Source: Ahniella affigens (GTDB taxonomy: Bacteria; Pseudomonadota; Gammaproteobacteria; Xanthomonadales; Ahniellaceae). From it: a stretch of 64,000 nucleotides of DNA. Made by a program: the position numbers and the translations under genes. The stretch lies in the NCBI RefSeq assembly GCF_003015185.1, contig NZ_CP027860.1, positions 4,640,501 through 4,704,500 of the forward strand. The letters are read 5' to 3'. Numbering within the stretch: position 1 is the first letter of the stretch; each line of letters begins with the position of its first letter. Shown here piece after piece: positions 53,452 to 61,211 of this stretch. The notes under the pieces are model-generated. The model was not told the DNA's origin. It did no database searches and saw only the letters and a program-made list of their open reading frames with translations.

Positions 53452-54299
53452 AGGTAGTCCTCGAAGTGCGGTGCGGCACGGCGAAAGACAAAGCGCCCGA
53501 TCAGCAACGCCAGCACCGCGAGCGCGGTTGCCCACAACAGGCTGCTCGTGGTGGGCAGGCCACGCTCCAACAAGCCACCGCGGATACAGCCGATCCACAC
53601 CGCGAGCGGGTTCAGCGATACGAACCAAGCGAAACGGGCCGGGATCTGGCTTGGCGGAAAGAAGATGGGCGTCAGCAGCATGAAGAGCATCAGGATTTGC
53701 GCGAGCACCGACTCGATGTCGCGCAGAAATACCGCTGCAGCGGCGAGCAGCAGTGCGAGTCCGTAGGCGGTCAACGCAAGACCGGCGAGCCCGATCAGCA
53801 CCCACCACAGTTGCGCAAACGACAGCGCGAACCCGGAGACCGCGAGCACAATGAGCACCAGCAGAAACCCGATTCCATGAATCAGGAACGCGGACAGCAC
53901 GGAGGCCTGCACCAGCATCTGACGATCAATCGCGATCTTGCCGATCAACGCCGCGTTCTGGCGGATCGACACCGTGCCACGCAAAATGCTTTCGGAAAAC
54001 GCGAACCAGGGCCAGAGCCCGAGCGCCAGAAACACCACGAAGCTGTCGCCGGCGTCTGCGTTCAGGCGCACCCGCATGACTTCGGCAAACACAAACAGAT
54101 AGGCCGCCAGCGTCAGCAACGGGCCAATCAGCAACCAGGCGCCGCCGGAGACGGTGCCGAGGAAGCGTTCCTTGATTTCGCGTTGGACAAAATGGGCGAG
54201 CAAAGTTGTTGGTTGACCAAAAAGCGGTCGACAGGGTAGCAGCTTGCTGAGGCGACGCCGTGATCCGAGCCTGAACCAGATACGGGGTTGCCGATACAA
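53448..54299 (-). CDS. Polysaccharide-export ABC permease (Wzm-like, ABC-2)
   Basis: 283 residues. After a basic N-terminus comes 'LLAHFVQREIKERFLGTVSG', the amphipathic entry helix of Wzm/TagG permeases, then six membrane helices ('GAWLLIGPLLTLAAYLFVFA', 'FVVFLALGLWPWFAFSESIL', 'FLIHGIGFLLVLIVLAVSGF', 'QILMLFMLLTPIFFPPSQIP') and 'FVSLNPLAVWIGCIRGGLLE'. With the Wzt-like ATPase it exports a lipid-linked polysaccharide across the inner membrane. The start could be the ATG at 54299 or a later codon; no strong ribosome site was seen. It lies 31 bp after the AraC regulator stop on the same strand. Confidence 0.92.
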   Translation of the reverse strand: MYRQPRIWFRLGSRRRLSKLLPCRPLFGQPTTLLAHFVQREIKERFLGTVSGGAWLLIGPLLTLAAYLFVFAEVMRVRLNADAGDSFVVFLALGLWPWFAFSESILRGTVSIRQNAALIGKIAIDRQMLVQASVLSAFLIHGIGFLLVLIVLAVSGFALSFAQLWWVLIGLAGLALTAYGLALLLAAAAVFLRDIESVLAQILMLFMLLTPIFFPPSQIPARFAWFVSLNPLAVWIGCIRGGLLERGLPTTSSLLWATALAVLALLIGRFVFRRAAPHFEDYL

Positions 54300-54330
54300 T
54301 CAATATCTTACGTCGCGCAATGAACCGAAA

Positions 54331-55179
54331 TCACACCTGCCGGGCCTGACTCCGAAACTGCGCAGGCGTTTGGCCGCGATGGGCCCGAAACACGCGGGTG
54401 AAGTGGCTCTGATCGGCAAAGCCCAGTCGATTCGCGAGATAGGCGAGGTCCCACTCCGGATGCTCGGTCAGCCACGCGCAGGCCCGGATGACGCGCTGCG
54501 CGAGCAGGAACGCCTTGTAGCCCTGACCGACATGGCGCTTGAACAGGCGGCTCGCCGTTTGCAAATGAATGCCTTGTCGGCGCGCCACCTGGTCCAGGCT
54601 CGGTGCCGACTCCGGCGCGCTGCTGACGTCTTGAATCAACGCCTTCAGCCACACCGGACTGGTATTCGGCTGTTGCTCCAGCCGGCACAACTGGCACAGT
54701 GCATCGACCACCAACGCTTCGATCACGGGCGAGGAGAAGGGATCCTGCCGCTGGATTTCGTCCACCAGCCTGGTGGTCAGCTGCACCACCAATGGCCCTT
54801 GCTCGGTTCGGTACGCGAAGGCCCGTTGACCCAGAGCAGGCGTGCGCCGCAGCCAGACCGGCTCGATCTCAAGGTGCAACACGCGGGTTCCGGCGACGGC
54901 AGCGCGCACTTGGTGCGCACAATCTGGCGGCAACACACTCAACATACCGGCCTTAAGCGTATGGGTACGACCGTGCACGGTTTCGTGCAGTACGCCCGTC
55001 AACATCACATTGATCACCAGCATTGGGTGATCGTGGCTTGGCAGTGCTTCGAACTCGGCCGGCCGATATTCTTCAATCCGCAGGCCTTCGGCGAGCGTCC
55101 AAAGCCGCTGCGGCACGAAAAAGCTCGCCGGAATTTCCGGCAACCGGGGTTCGGCGGCGTCGGTCGCTCTGCTACGCAT
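54331..55179 (-). CDS. AraC-family transcriptional regulator
   Basis: 282 residues from the ATG at 55179 (MRSRATDAAEPRLPEIPASF); the frame extends further upstream without conservation. The N-terminal cupin-like ligand domain has 'HDHPMLVINVMLTGVLHETV' and 'AGMLSVLPPDCAHQVRAAVA'. Two helix-turn-helix motifs lie at the C-terminus: 'LDQVARRQGIHLQTASRLFK' and 'DLAYLANRLGFADQSHFTRV', followed by the signature 'FRAHRGQTPAQFRSQ'. The N-domain resembles regulators that sense small aromatic or sugar molecules. Target genes are uncertain: the glycan-export genes follow it on the same strand and the DUF5916 gene precedes it. Confidence 0.9.
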   Translation of the reverse strand: MRSRATDAAEPRLPEIPASFFVPQRLWTLAEGLRIEEYRPAEFEALPSHDHPMLVINVMLTGVLHETVHGRTHTLKAGMLSVLPPDCAHQVRAAVAGTRVLHLEIEPVWLRRTPALGQRAFAYRTEQGPLVVQLTTRLVDEIQRQDPFSSPVIEALVVDALCQLCRLEQQPNTSPVWLKALIQDVSSAPESAPSLDQVARRQGIHLQTASRLFKRHVGQGYKAFLLAQRVIRACAWLTEHPEWDLAYLANRLGFADQSHFTRVFRAHRGQTPAQFRSQARQV

Positions 55180-55396
55180 GTTCACTGGTGACGCTGCCGT
55201 GCCTTGGGTGCCGATGGTCGACTTGCAGCGTGGCAGTACAAAGCGGGCTCGTACAGTGCTGATCGGGCTAAGGCGCTTCCGGACGGCATTGGGAAGCATC
55301 TCCGTAACACCCGTTACTCCACGCAGCCATCGACGCGTCACGATCACGGGGACAGCAGCGTCGTGAGCGTGTTTCGGACGACTCGCAGCGGCGCAA

Positions 55397-57661
55397 TCAA
55401 CCCGGCGCAAACCGATACGCCAGCTTGATCAACAACCGATCGTCGTCCCGAAGGCTGAACGCGTCCTGGAACACGTCGCCGAGCTGACCTGGCCCAGTAT
55501 CGAAACCGAAGCCACCACGGCCGTAGACGACGAACAGGTCGCGCTGATGACCCAACTTGTAGCGATAGCGAAGCTGCAAGCCGAGCTGCTGCAGGCTGAA
55601 GTCTTCCGGATCGGGGTTGCCGGCCAGCCAGTTGCGATGGCTGCCGAGCATCAGTCCTGCGGCGGCTTCAGCGTCGATCGCAATGGCCTGCAACTTGATG
55701 CGGAACTCATGCCGATCAGCAGGGAACCAGTTCAGATTGCTGTAGAGCTCCACGCGCTTTGCGTCGAACTCCGTAAAGTCGCGATCGCCCTGCCACAGCA
55801 GCCAACCGTCTTGACGCCAGGCGTAAAGGCCGAGATCAACGCTGAGTCGATCTGATACGTGATAACGCGGCTGCAACCCTGCCATCCAACTGTGCCCGGT
55901 GCGCGTGTTCGGGAATGCATAGAAGCTGTAGCTCTGCGACCAGTTGCCCTGCCTGGGCACCTCGCGGGAGATTTCGAGACTGGGCCCCGATTGCGTCGGC
56001 ACCAAACCGTTGTCGCGGGAGATCAGGTCGTCGATACCTGGAAACTGCCAGCTCAGCCGCGAATACCACGTGCCGCCATCGTGCGTCTGCGAGGAGCGCC
56101 AGGCGTCGATTCGGCGCATCAGCGTGACGCCTTGATCGTTACCCTGCCATTGCACGCCAGCTGTCCATTCATGACTCGCAAACCGCTCACTGTCGACTTG
56201 ATCTTGTCGGTACGTGAATGCGTAGTTCGCATAGTTCTGGTTGTTCCGGGCCTGGTAGCCCAGGTCGTTCGGATCGAATGCCGCGCCCGTGTGAACCAGT
56301 TCGACGGCATGGCGCGTTGGCCCTTCTGGATCCACGTCGATTCGGGCGCCCATATGGCTGTCGCGACTGCTCGCGTCGCCTTGCGTGATATCGCTGTGCA
56401 TGATGCCTGCATCGATCGACCAGCCCGGTCGCGGCCGAACGCGCGCATGCAATCCGGTCACGCCAGCCGTGCGATCCAGAGCAGGTCGGTCGGTCCACGT
56501 TTGGGTCAATCGGACGTTCCAGTCATCATCGCCATAGCTGAGGCGCCCAAGATAGAACTCGCGACCGGCCTCGCCCGACTCGGTCGCGGCAAAACCGGCA
56601 TAGCCCAACGCCCCAAATTGGCCATTGGCCTTGACGGCGGCGTCGATGTCGCTGGCACCCTCGCCGTCATCGCTCGGCCCGCCGACTCGCCTGGTATAGA
56701 ACAACGACGCGCCCGGCTGGCTGCCTTCGAAAGCGGTCTGGTTGTCGATGAAGAACGGGCGCTTGTCGACAAAGAACGTTTCGATGGCATCGAAGTTGAC
56801 CACCAGTTGATCGCTCTCCACCTGACCGAAATCGGGGTTCAGCGTGGCTGCGAACTGGTGGTTGGCATTCGGTTTCCAAAACAGATCGGCGCCCGTCTTG
56901 AATTCTGGGTCACGCGCCTTGAGGTCGTAGCCCGCAACCACATACGGCGTGACCGCCAAGAGCCGTTGGGAGTACGACGGAATTGTGCGTTCGGCCCACC
57001 GTGACATGAACACCGGTTGCGTCAGCAGCGCTTCCGGCCACGCAAAGCGCTGGCCCGTCGCGGCGATCACGCGATCGAACAGGATCCGGACTTTGCGTTG
57101 ACCGCCTTCATCGGGGCGCATTGCTGCCGTGGTCCACGGGATCAGCCATTCAAAGACGACGTTTTCGCCATCGCGATGCGCGGCGTAGGCCCATTCGCCG
57201 TCCCAATCGGTGTTCAGCTGATTTTCGTTGGTCAACGCGTGGTCGATGATGTCGCCCGCCTGGGTCAACGTGAACACATACGCCGAGCGCGCATCGCCAT
57301 CGAAATCGATCATGAAGTTGGCCCGATCAACCGACTGGTGACCGTCCCGCTGCATGCGTGTTTCGGTTCGAGGCACCGAATCGGGATGCCTGGCCTTCAT
57401 TGCCGCAGCGACGCCTTGGGGCGTGGACTTGAACCAGGCCTCGACGCGAAGCGCGTCGGGCACGTCACCGCCGAGCGTCGGCTGCACCTGCCGGAAATCA
57501 GTGACATGCTGCGCATCCTGCCATTCGTCGGCGTGCCAGACGCCATCGATTTGGACATCGGCGCAAACCGGCAGACTGAGCACCGAGAACAGCAACGTTG
57601 CGACGCCCCAGATCAAGCTGCCTCGCGCCCGCAGGCGGCGGTGGCAGTCGGTGCCGGTCAT
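55397..57661 (-). CDS. DUF5916 outer-membrane-type protein with N-terminal CBM9-like domain
   Basis: 754 residues from the ATG at 57661. The signal peptide runs to about 35 ('VATLLFSVLSLPVCA'). The CBM9-like sandwich (about 36-215) has 'VQIDGVWHADEWQDAQHVTD', 'FMIDFDGDARSAYVFTLTQA' and 'VVFEWLIPWTTAAMRPDEGG'. The DUF5916 region has 'PNANHQFAATLNPDFGQVES', 'DQLVVNFDAIETFFVDKRPF' and 'FYTRRVGGPSDDGEG', then amphipathic beta strands ending in 'DRLLIKLAYRFAPG' with a barrel-type aromatic terminus. Family members are predicted outer-membrane barrels, often near TonB or peptidase genes; the function is unknown. It stands alone between the AraC gene and a long non-coding region. Confidence 0.85.
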   Translation of the reverse strand: MTGTDCHRRLRARGSLIWGVATLLFSVLSLPVCADVQIDGVWHADEWQDAQHVTDFRQVQPTLGGDVPDALRVEAWFKSTPQGVAAAMKARHPDSVPRTETRMQRDGHQSVDRANFMIDFDGDARSAYVFTLTQAGDIIDHALTNENQLNTDWDGEWAYAAHRDGENVVFEWLIPWTTAAMRPDEGGQRKVRILFDRVIAATGQRFAWPEALLTQPVFMSRWAERTIPSYSQRLLAVTPYVVAGYDLKARDPEFKTGADLFWKPNANHQFAATLNPDFGQVESDQLVVNFDAIETFFVDKRPFFIDNQTAFEGSQPGASLFYTRRVGGPSDDGEGASDIDAAVKANGQFGALGYAGFAATESGEAGREFYLGRLSYGDDDWNVRLTQTWTDRPALDRTAGVTGLHARVRPRPGWSIDAGIMHSDITQGDASSRDSHMGARIDVDPEGPTRHAVELVHTGAAFDPNDLGYQARNNQNYANYAFTYRQDQVDSERFASHEWTAGVQWQGNDQGVTLMRRIDAWRSSQTHDGGTWYSRLSWQFPGIDDLISRDNGLVPTQSGPSLEISREVPRQGNWSQSYSFYAFPNTRTGHSWMAGLQPRYHVSDRLSVDLGLYAWRQDGWLLWQGDRDFTEFDAKRVELYSNLNWFPADRHEFRIKLQAIAIDAEAAAGLMLGSHRNWLAGNPDPEDFSLQQLGLQLRYRYKLGHQRDLFVVYGRGGFGFDTGPGQLGDVFQDAFSLRDDDRLLIKLAYRFAPG

Positions 57662-58222
57662 GACGTGAGACCCTTGGGATAGGCGGGCATGCAACGCGTG
57701 GGCTTGCGGACGGACATCCATGTCGAATCTGCCTCATGAGTAAGTGGACCGGGCCAGCCCCTGAAAGCGGTTCGACTGGCGACCTTTGGCAAACGCGTCG
57801 GGACGTCTGCCCAAGGCCGCCAGTCAAACCAACGAGCCTCCCCGTTTCGGCAACCTTAGTTTTGCCAAGGGCGGCGGGCTTGAACAAAGCGGACAACTTG
57901 GAAGAAAAACGAGAATCCAGGTCGTCAGTCATGGCTCAATGAGTTGTGCAATCAATGACTTCCGACGATGCTCGACCGCCGCCGCCGCATGCCCAAGTCG
58001 CGATCACTCTTTGGATTTGGTGACCTCGGGCCACTCCGGCGCGCCGCCCACCCGGATCGCAATGCGCCCCGCCCTGGTCCGCCGCAAACCGCGGGAACGG
58101 CGTGATTTCGCCCTTACGACGCGGCGCGTCAAGCTTTTGTCACAGTTTTTAGCTATAAAGGCGATCTGGCTGACGAACCGCCCCTAGAAATCGGTTGCAG
58201 ACCAGTGGATCAGGGACGCGTA

Positions 58223-58249
58223 GCGCCGGCCATTTTCGATGGTCGGCGC
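58223..58249 (+). promoter_or_regulatory. Strong stem-loop in the leader of the PHP-like gene
   Basis: GCGCCGGCCAT (58223-58233) pairs with ATGGTCGGCGC (58239-58249), 11 pairs including one G-U, loop TTTCG. No T-run follows, so a regulatory leader structure is likelier than a terminator. Confidence 0.55.
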
Positions 58250-58251
58250 CA

Positions 58252-58340
58252 ACTCACAGATACCCGATCGGCGCTGCCTGGAAAGCGGCGTCATAAAGCA
58301 TGGGTGGGCCAGTGTCATGGCTACCCGGGCATGGAAGCTC
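58252..58340 (+). ncRNA. Possible GEMM-like (cyclic di-GMP) riboswitch leader, weak
   Basis: The order 'ggaaagcggcgtcataaagc', 'atgggtgggcc', 'atggctacccgggcatgg' loosely follows the GEMM-I layout (GAAA loop, gacGCAAAGC, then ggtagccgGGttgcc). GGCGCTGC pairs with GCGGCGTC around CTGGAAA. The invariant first element (GGGCAAA) is not present, so this is a candidate only. A diguanylate cyclase lies elsewhere in the window. Confidence 0.2.
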
Positions 58341-58377
58341 CCTTGGCTTGATTTGATATTCACCCGGGAGAAACAAC

Positions 58378-61107
58378 GTGAAGCTGTCTCATCTGCGCGC
58401 GCCTCTGCGCACGCTTGCACTCGGCCTGCTGGTGGCCATCTCTGCTGGTTCGGCGTCGGCGGTCAGTCTTGACCACCATGAATTTGAAGCGTCGATCTAT
58501 GCCCCGTTCCGCGGCGTCAGTAACGAAGCCCGCGATTTCAAACTGTATTTCAGCTACATGGACGCCGCCGATCCGTCGACGGTGGCCTGGAAGGTCGAAA
58601 TCCTGAACCGCGACGGCAGCAACGTGCTGCGGCAGTTTGTCGGCGAGGAACGACTGTTCCAAAAGCAGATCGAAGTCAATGTACCGTGGAATGGCCGCGA
58701 TGGTGCTGACAAGGCGCTGGCCAGCGGCTTCTACAAGGTCCGGATGACCGCAAGCAGCGGTGATCCGACCACGCACAAAGGCCTGGGCGACAGTCTGGCC
58801 AAGCGCGTTGACGCGGCACTCGCCAAGGCCGACCACGCCCACGTGCAGGAATGGGAAATCCATATCGGCACGCCGCCGAAGATCGCCATGCCCGATTTCC
58901 GCGCATTGCCGACCAGCAGTACGGCCGACAAGGCGACGGGCGCCACCGGTTCCCTGCCCTACACCATTTACTACGGCAACTTGCACGGGCAAAGCAACGA
59001 CTCGGATGGCGGCGGCAACGTCTCGACCTGCTCGTCCTCGCAGTCGGCGCAGAGCGGCCAGTTCGGCCCGACCGATGCGTGGACGTATGCCGATTCGCGT
59101 GGCCTCGATTTCCTGCTGGAATCGGAGCACAACCACTACTTCGATGGCTCGTCCGGCACCAACACCGGCGCGTCGCCCACCACGGCCATCAATCGCTACG
59201 CCGCGGGTGTGGCAGGCAAGACGACGTATAGCAACAACAACCCGGGCTTCGTTGCGCTGTATGGCATGGAATGGGGCGTCATTTCCAACGGCGGACACTT
59301 GAATATTGTCAACGCCGACAAACTTGCCGCCTGGGAATACAACAGCTCGAACCAGTTGCTCGGCGATATTTTTGTCGCCAAGAACGACTACGCGAGCCTG
59401 TATACGACGATGCGCGCTCGGGGCTGGATTGGCCAGTTCAACCACCCCGATACGTCGGACCAGTTCAAGATTGGCACAACGGTGTTTGGCTATCACGTCG
59501 ACGGCGAAGAAGTCATGGTTGCCGCAGAGATCCTGAACACCTCGGCATTTTCGAACAACACGACCGAAACCGAGACGGGTCGCAGCACATATGAAGGGGC
59601 GTTCAACAAGTTCCTGGAGAACGGGTTCCGCGTTGCGCCCACGACGAACCAGGACAACCACTGCGCAAACTGGGGCGCAAGCTGGACAAATCGCACCGGC
59701 ATTCTGATCCCGACCGGCACCAGCTTTACGCAGACCGCTCTGGTTGACGCGATGAAGGCCCGCCGCGTGTTTGCGTCAAGTGACAAGAACTCGCAAATCA
59801 TCCTGACCGCCAATGGCAACGTCATGGGCTCGAAGTTCAACAACTCGGGCGCGTTGAATCTGGTCGTACTGTACGCCAACAGCGCTGGTCGCTCGGTATC
59901 GTCGGTGCAGATTTATGAAGGCGTCCCGCGTCGCGGTGGCACCGTCACGCTGGCGTCGTCGTCGGCCAATTTCACCACGACGCCGAGCACCGGCGATCAC
60001 TTCTACTACGCAAAGATCACCCAGGACGATGGCAAGGTCCTGTGGTCGGCGCCGGTGTGGGTGACCCAGGGCAGCGGTGGCGGCGGTGGCGACACGACGG
60101 CCCCGACCGTTTCCGCCTCGGAAGCGGGTACCAGCGGCACGATCACGTTGTCGGCCACGGCGTCGGACAATGTCGGTGTCACGAATGTCGAGTTCTATAT
60201 CGACAACGTGCTGCGCGGCAGCGACAACACCTCGCCGTACAGCATCACGTTCAACTCGGCGAATTTGGCCAACGGCAGCCACAGCCTGACCGCCAAGGCT
60301 TACGATGCGGCGAGCAACGTGGGCACGTCGACGGCCGTCAACTTCTCGATCAGCAACACGACGGCTGACACGACGCCGCCGACTGCGACGGCTTCCGAAT
60401 CGGGGACGACTGGCACGATTACATTGTCAGCGACAGCGGCCGACAACATTGGCGTCAGCAAGGTCGAGTTCTACATCGACAATGTGCTGCGCGGCACCGA
60501 CACCACGTCGCCGTACAGCATCACGTTCAACTCGACCGCGTTGACGAATGGCAGCCATAGCCTCACGGCAAAGGCCTACGACGCCGCCAACAACATCGGC
60601 ACCTCGTCGGCCGTGAACTTCACGATCAGCAACAGCACCGCGACTGAGAAGATCGTCAATGGTGGCTTTGAATCGGGCACAAGCAGCTGGACGGCCACGA
60701 GTGGCGTGATCACGAATGACACCGGCTTTGCCGCGTATGCCGGGACGTGGAAAGCCTGGCTGAACGGTTATGGCGCGACGCATACGGACTCGGTCTATCA
60801 AACGATCACGATTCCATCGACGGCTACGAGCGCCACCTTGACGTTCTACCTCGATGTGGCAACGGACGAGACCACGACGACTCAGGCCTTTGACACACTC
60901 AAGGTCCAGGTCCGCAACAGTTCGAACACTGTGCTGGCAACGCTGGCCACGTATTCGAATCTGAACGCGGCCGGTGGCTACAGCCAGAAGAGCTTCAGTC
61001 TCGCGGCCTACAAGGGCCAGACGATTCGCGTGTACTTCCTGGGTGTCGAAGGCTCGCAAGTGGCGACCAGCTTTGTGGTCGACAACGTGAGCGTGATGAC
61101 GCAGTAA
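58378..61107 (+). CDS. Large secreted protein: FlgD-Ig-like, PHP-like metal domain, two Ig repeats, C-terminal sandwich
   Basis: 909 residues with a GTG start at 58378, set by the gggag ribosome site and a signal peptide (1-28, 'LALGLLVAISAGSASA'). Residues about 30-140 end in 'VPWNGRDGADKALASGFYKV', the FlgD Ig-like signature. Residues about 195-500 are PHP/DUF3604-like with His/Asp metal motifs: 'YYGNLHGQSNDSDG', 'LLESEHNHYFDG', 'IGQFNHPDTSDQF' and 'NQDNHCANWGASW'. Two near-identical bacterial Ig-like repeats (about 571-660 and 662-754) each carry 'VEFYIDNVLRG', 'SPYSITFNS' and 'NGSHSLTAKAYDAA'. The C-terminal domain (755-909) starts 'IVNGGFESGTSSWTATSGV', a carbohydrate-binding-like sandwich. 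A secreted hydrolase or phosphoesterase is plausible; the substrate is unknown. Terminated by the hairpin at 61155. Confidence 0.8.
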   Translation: MKLSHLRAPLRTLALGLLVAISAGSASAVSLDHHEFEASIYAPFRGVSNEARDFKLYFSYMDAADPSTVAWKVEILNRDGSNVLRQFVGEERLFQKQIEVNVPWNGRDGADKALASGFYKVRMTASSGDPTTHKGLGDSLAKRVDAALAKADHAHVQEWEIHIGTPPKIAMPDFRALPTSSTADKATGATGSLPYTIYYGNLHGQSNDSDGGGNVSTCSSSQSAQSGQFGPTDAWTYADSRGLDFLLESEHNHYFDGSSGTNTGASPTTAINRYAAGVAGKTTYSNNNPGFVALYGMEWGVISNGGHLNIVNADKLAAWEYNSSNQLLGDIFVAKNDYASLYTTMRARGWIGQFNHPDTSDQFKIGTTVFGYHVDGEEVMVAAEILNTSAFSNNTTETETGRSTYEGAFNKFLENGFRVAPTTNQDNHCANWGASWTNRTGILIPTGTSFTQTALVDAMKARRVFASSDKNSQIILTANGNVMGSKFNNSGALNLVVLYANSAGRSVSSVQIYEGVPRRGGTVTLASSSANFTTTPSTGDHFYYAKITQDDGKVLWSAPVWVTQGSGGGGGDTTAPTVSASEAGTSGTITLSATASDNVGVTNVEFYIDNVLRGSDNTSPYSITFNSANLANGSHSLTAKAYDAASNVGTSTAVNFSISNTTADTTPPTATASESGTTGTITLSATAADNIGVSKVEFYIDNVLRGTDTTSPYSITFNSTALTNGSHSLTAKAYDAANNIGTSSAVNFTISNSTATEKIVNGGFESGTSSWTATSGVITNDTGFAAYAGTWKAWLNGYGATHTDSVYQTITIPSTATSATLTFYLDVATDETTTTQAFDTLKVQVRNSSNTVLATLATYSNLNAAGGYSQKSFSLAAYKGQTIRVYFLGVEGSQVATSFVVDNVSVMTQ

Positions 61108-61154
61108 CGCCGACTGCCACCTCGGCAGGCTGTGTCGCAGCAGCCTGATCGGTC

Positions 61155-61188
61155 AAACAAAGCCGGCCGCAAGGTCGGCTTTGTTTTT
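61155..61188 (+). terminator. Strong rho-independent terminator
   Basis: AAACAAAGCCGGCC (61155-61168), loop GCAA, GGTCGGCTTTGTTT (61173-61186), then more T. It lies 47 bp after the stop of the PHP-like gene and also faces the convergent kinase gene. Confidence 0.92.
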
Positions 61189-61211
61189 GGGCGCTATCAA
61201 CGTGAGGTCAC

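Larger units (their letters stand above)
57662..58377. other. 716-bp non-coding region with structured leader of the downstream gene
   Basis: No frame here has convincing coding character. The left part (57662-57960) would hold the promoter of the minus-strand DUF5916 gene. The right part has an AT-rich 'agctataaagg' (-10-like TATAAA at 58154-58159), then an 11-bp stem-loop at 58223-58249 and a GC-rich foldable stretch to 58340, ending at a ribosome site (gggag) before the GTG at 58378. Confidence 0.55.

Noticed and set aside
57498-57932. Open frame in the non-coding region upstream of the DUF5916 gene
   Set aside because: It overlaps the true N-terminus of the DUF5916 protein in another frame, with no signal, motif or ribosome site.
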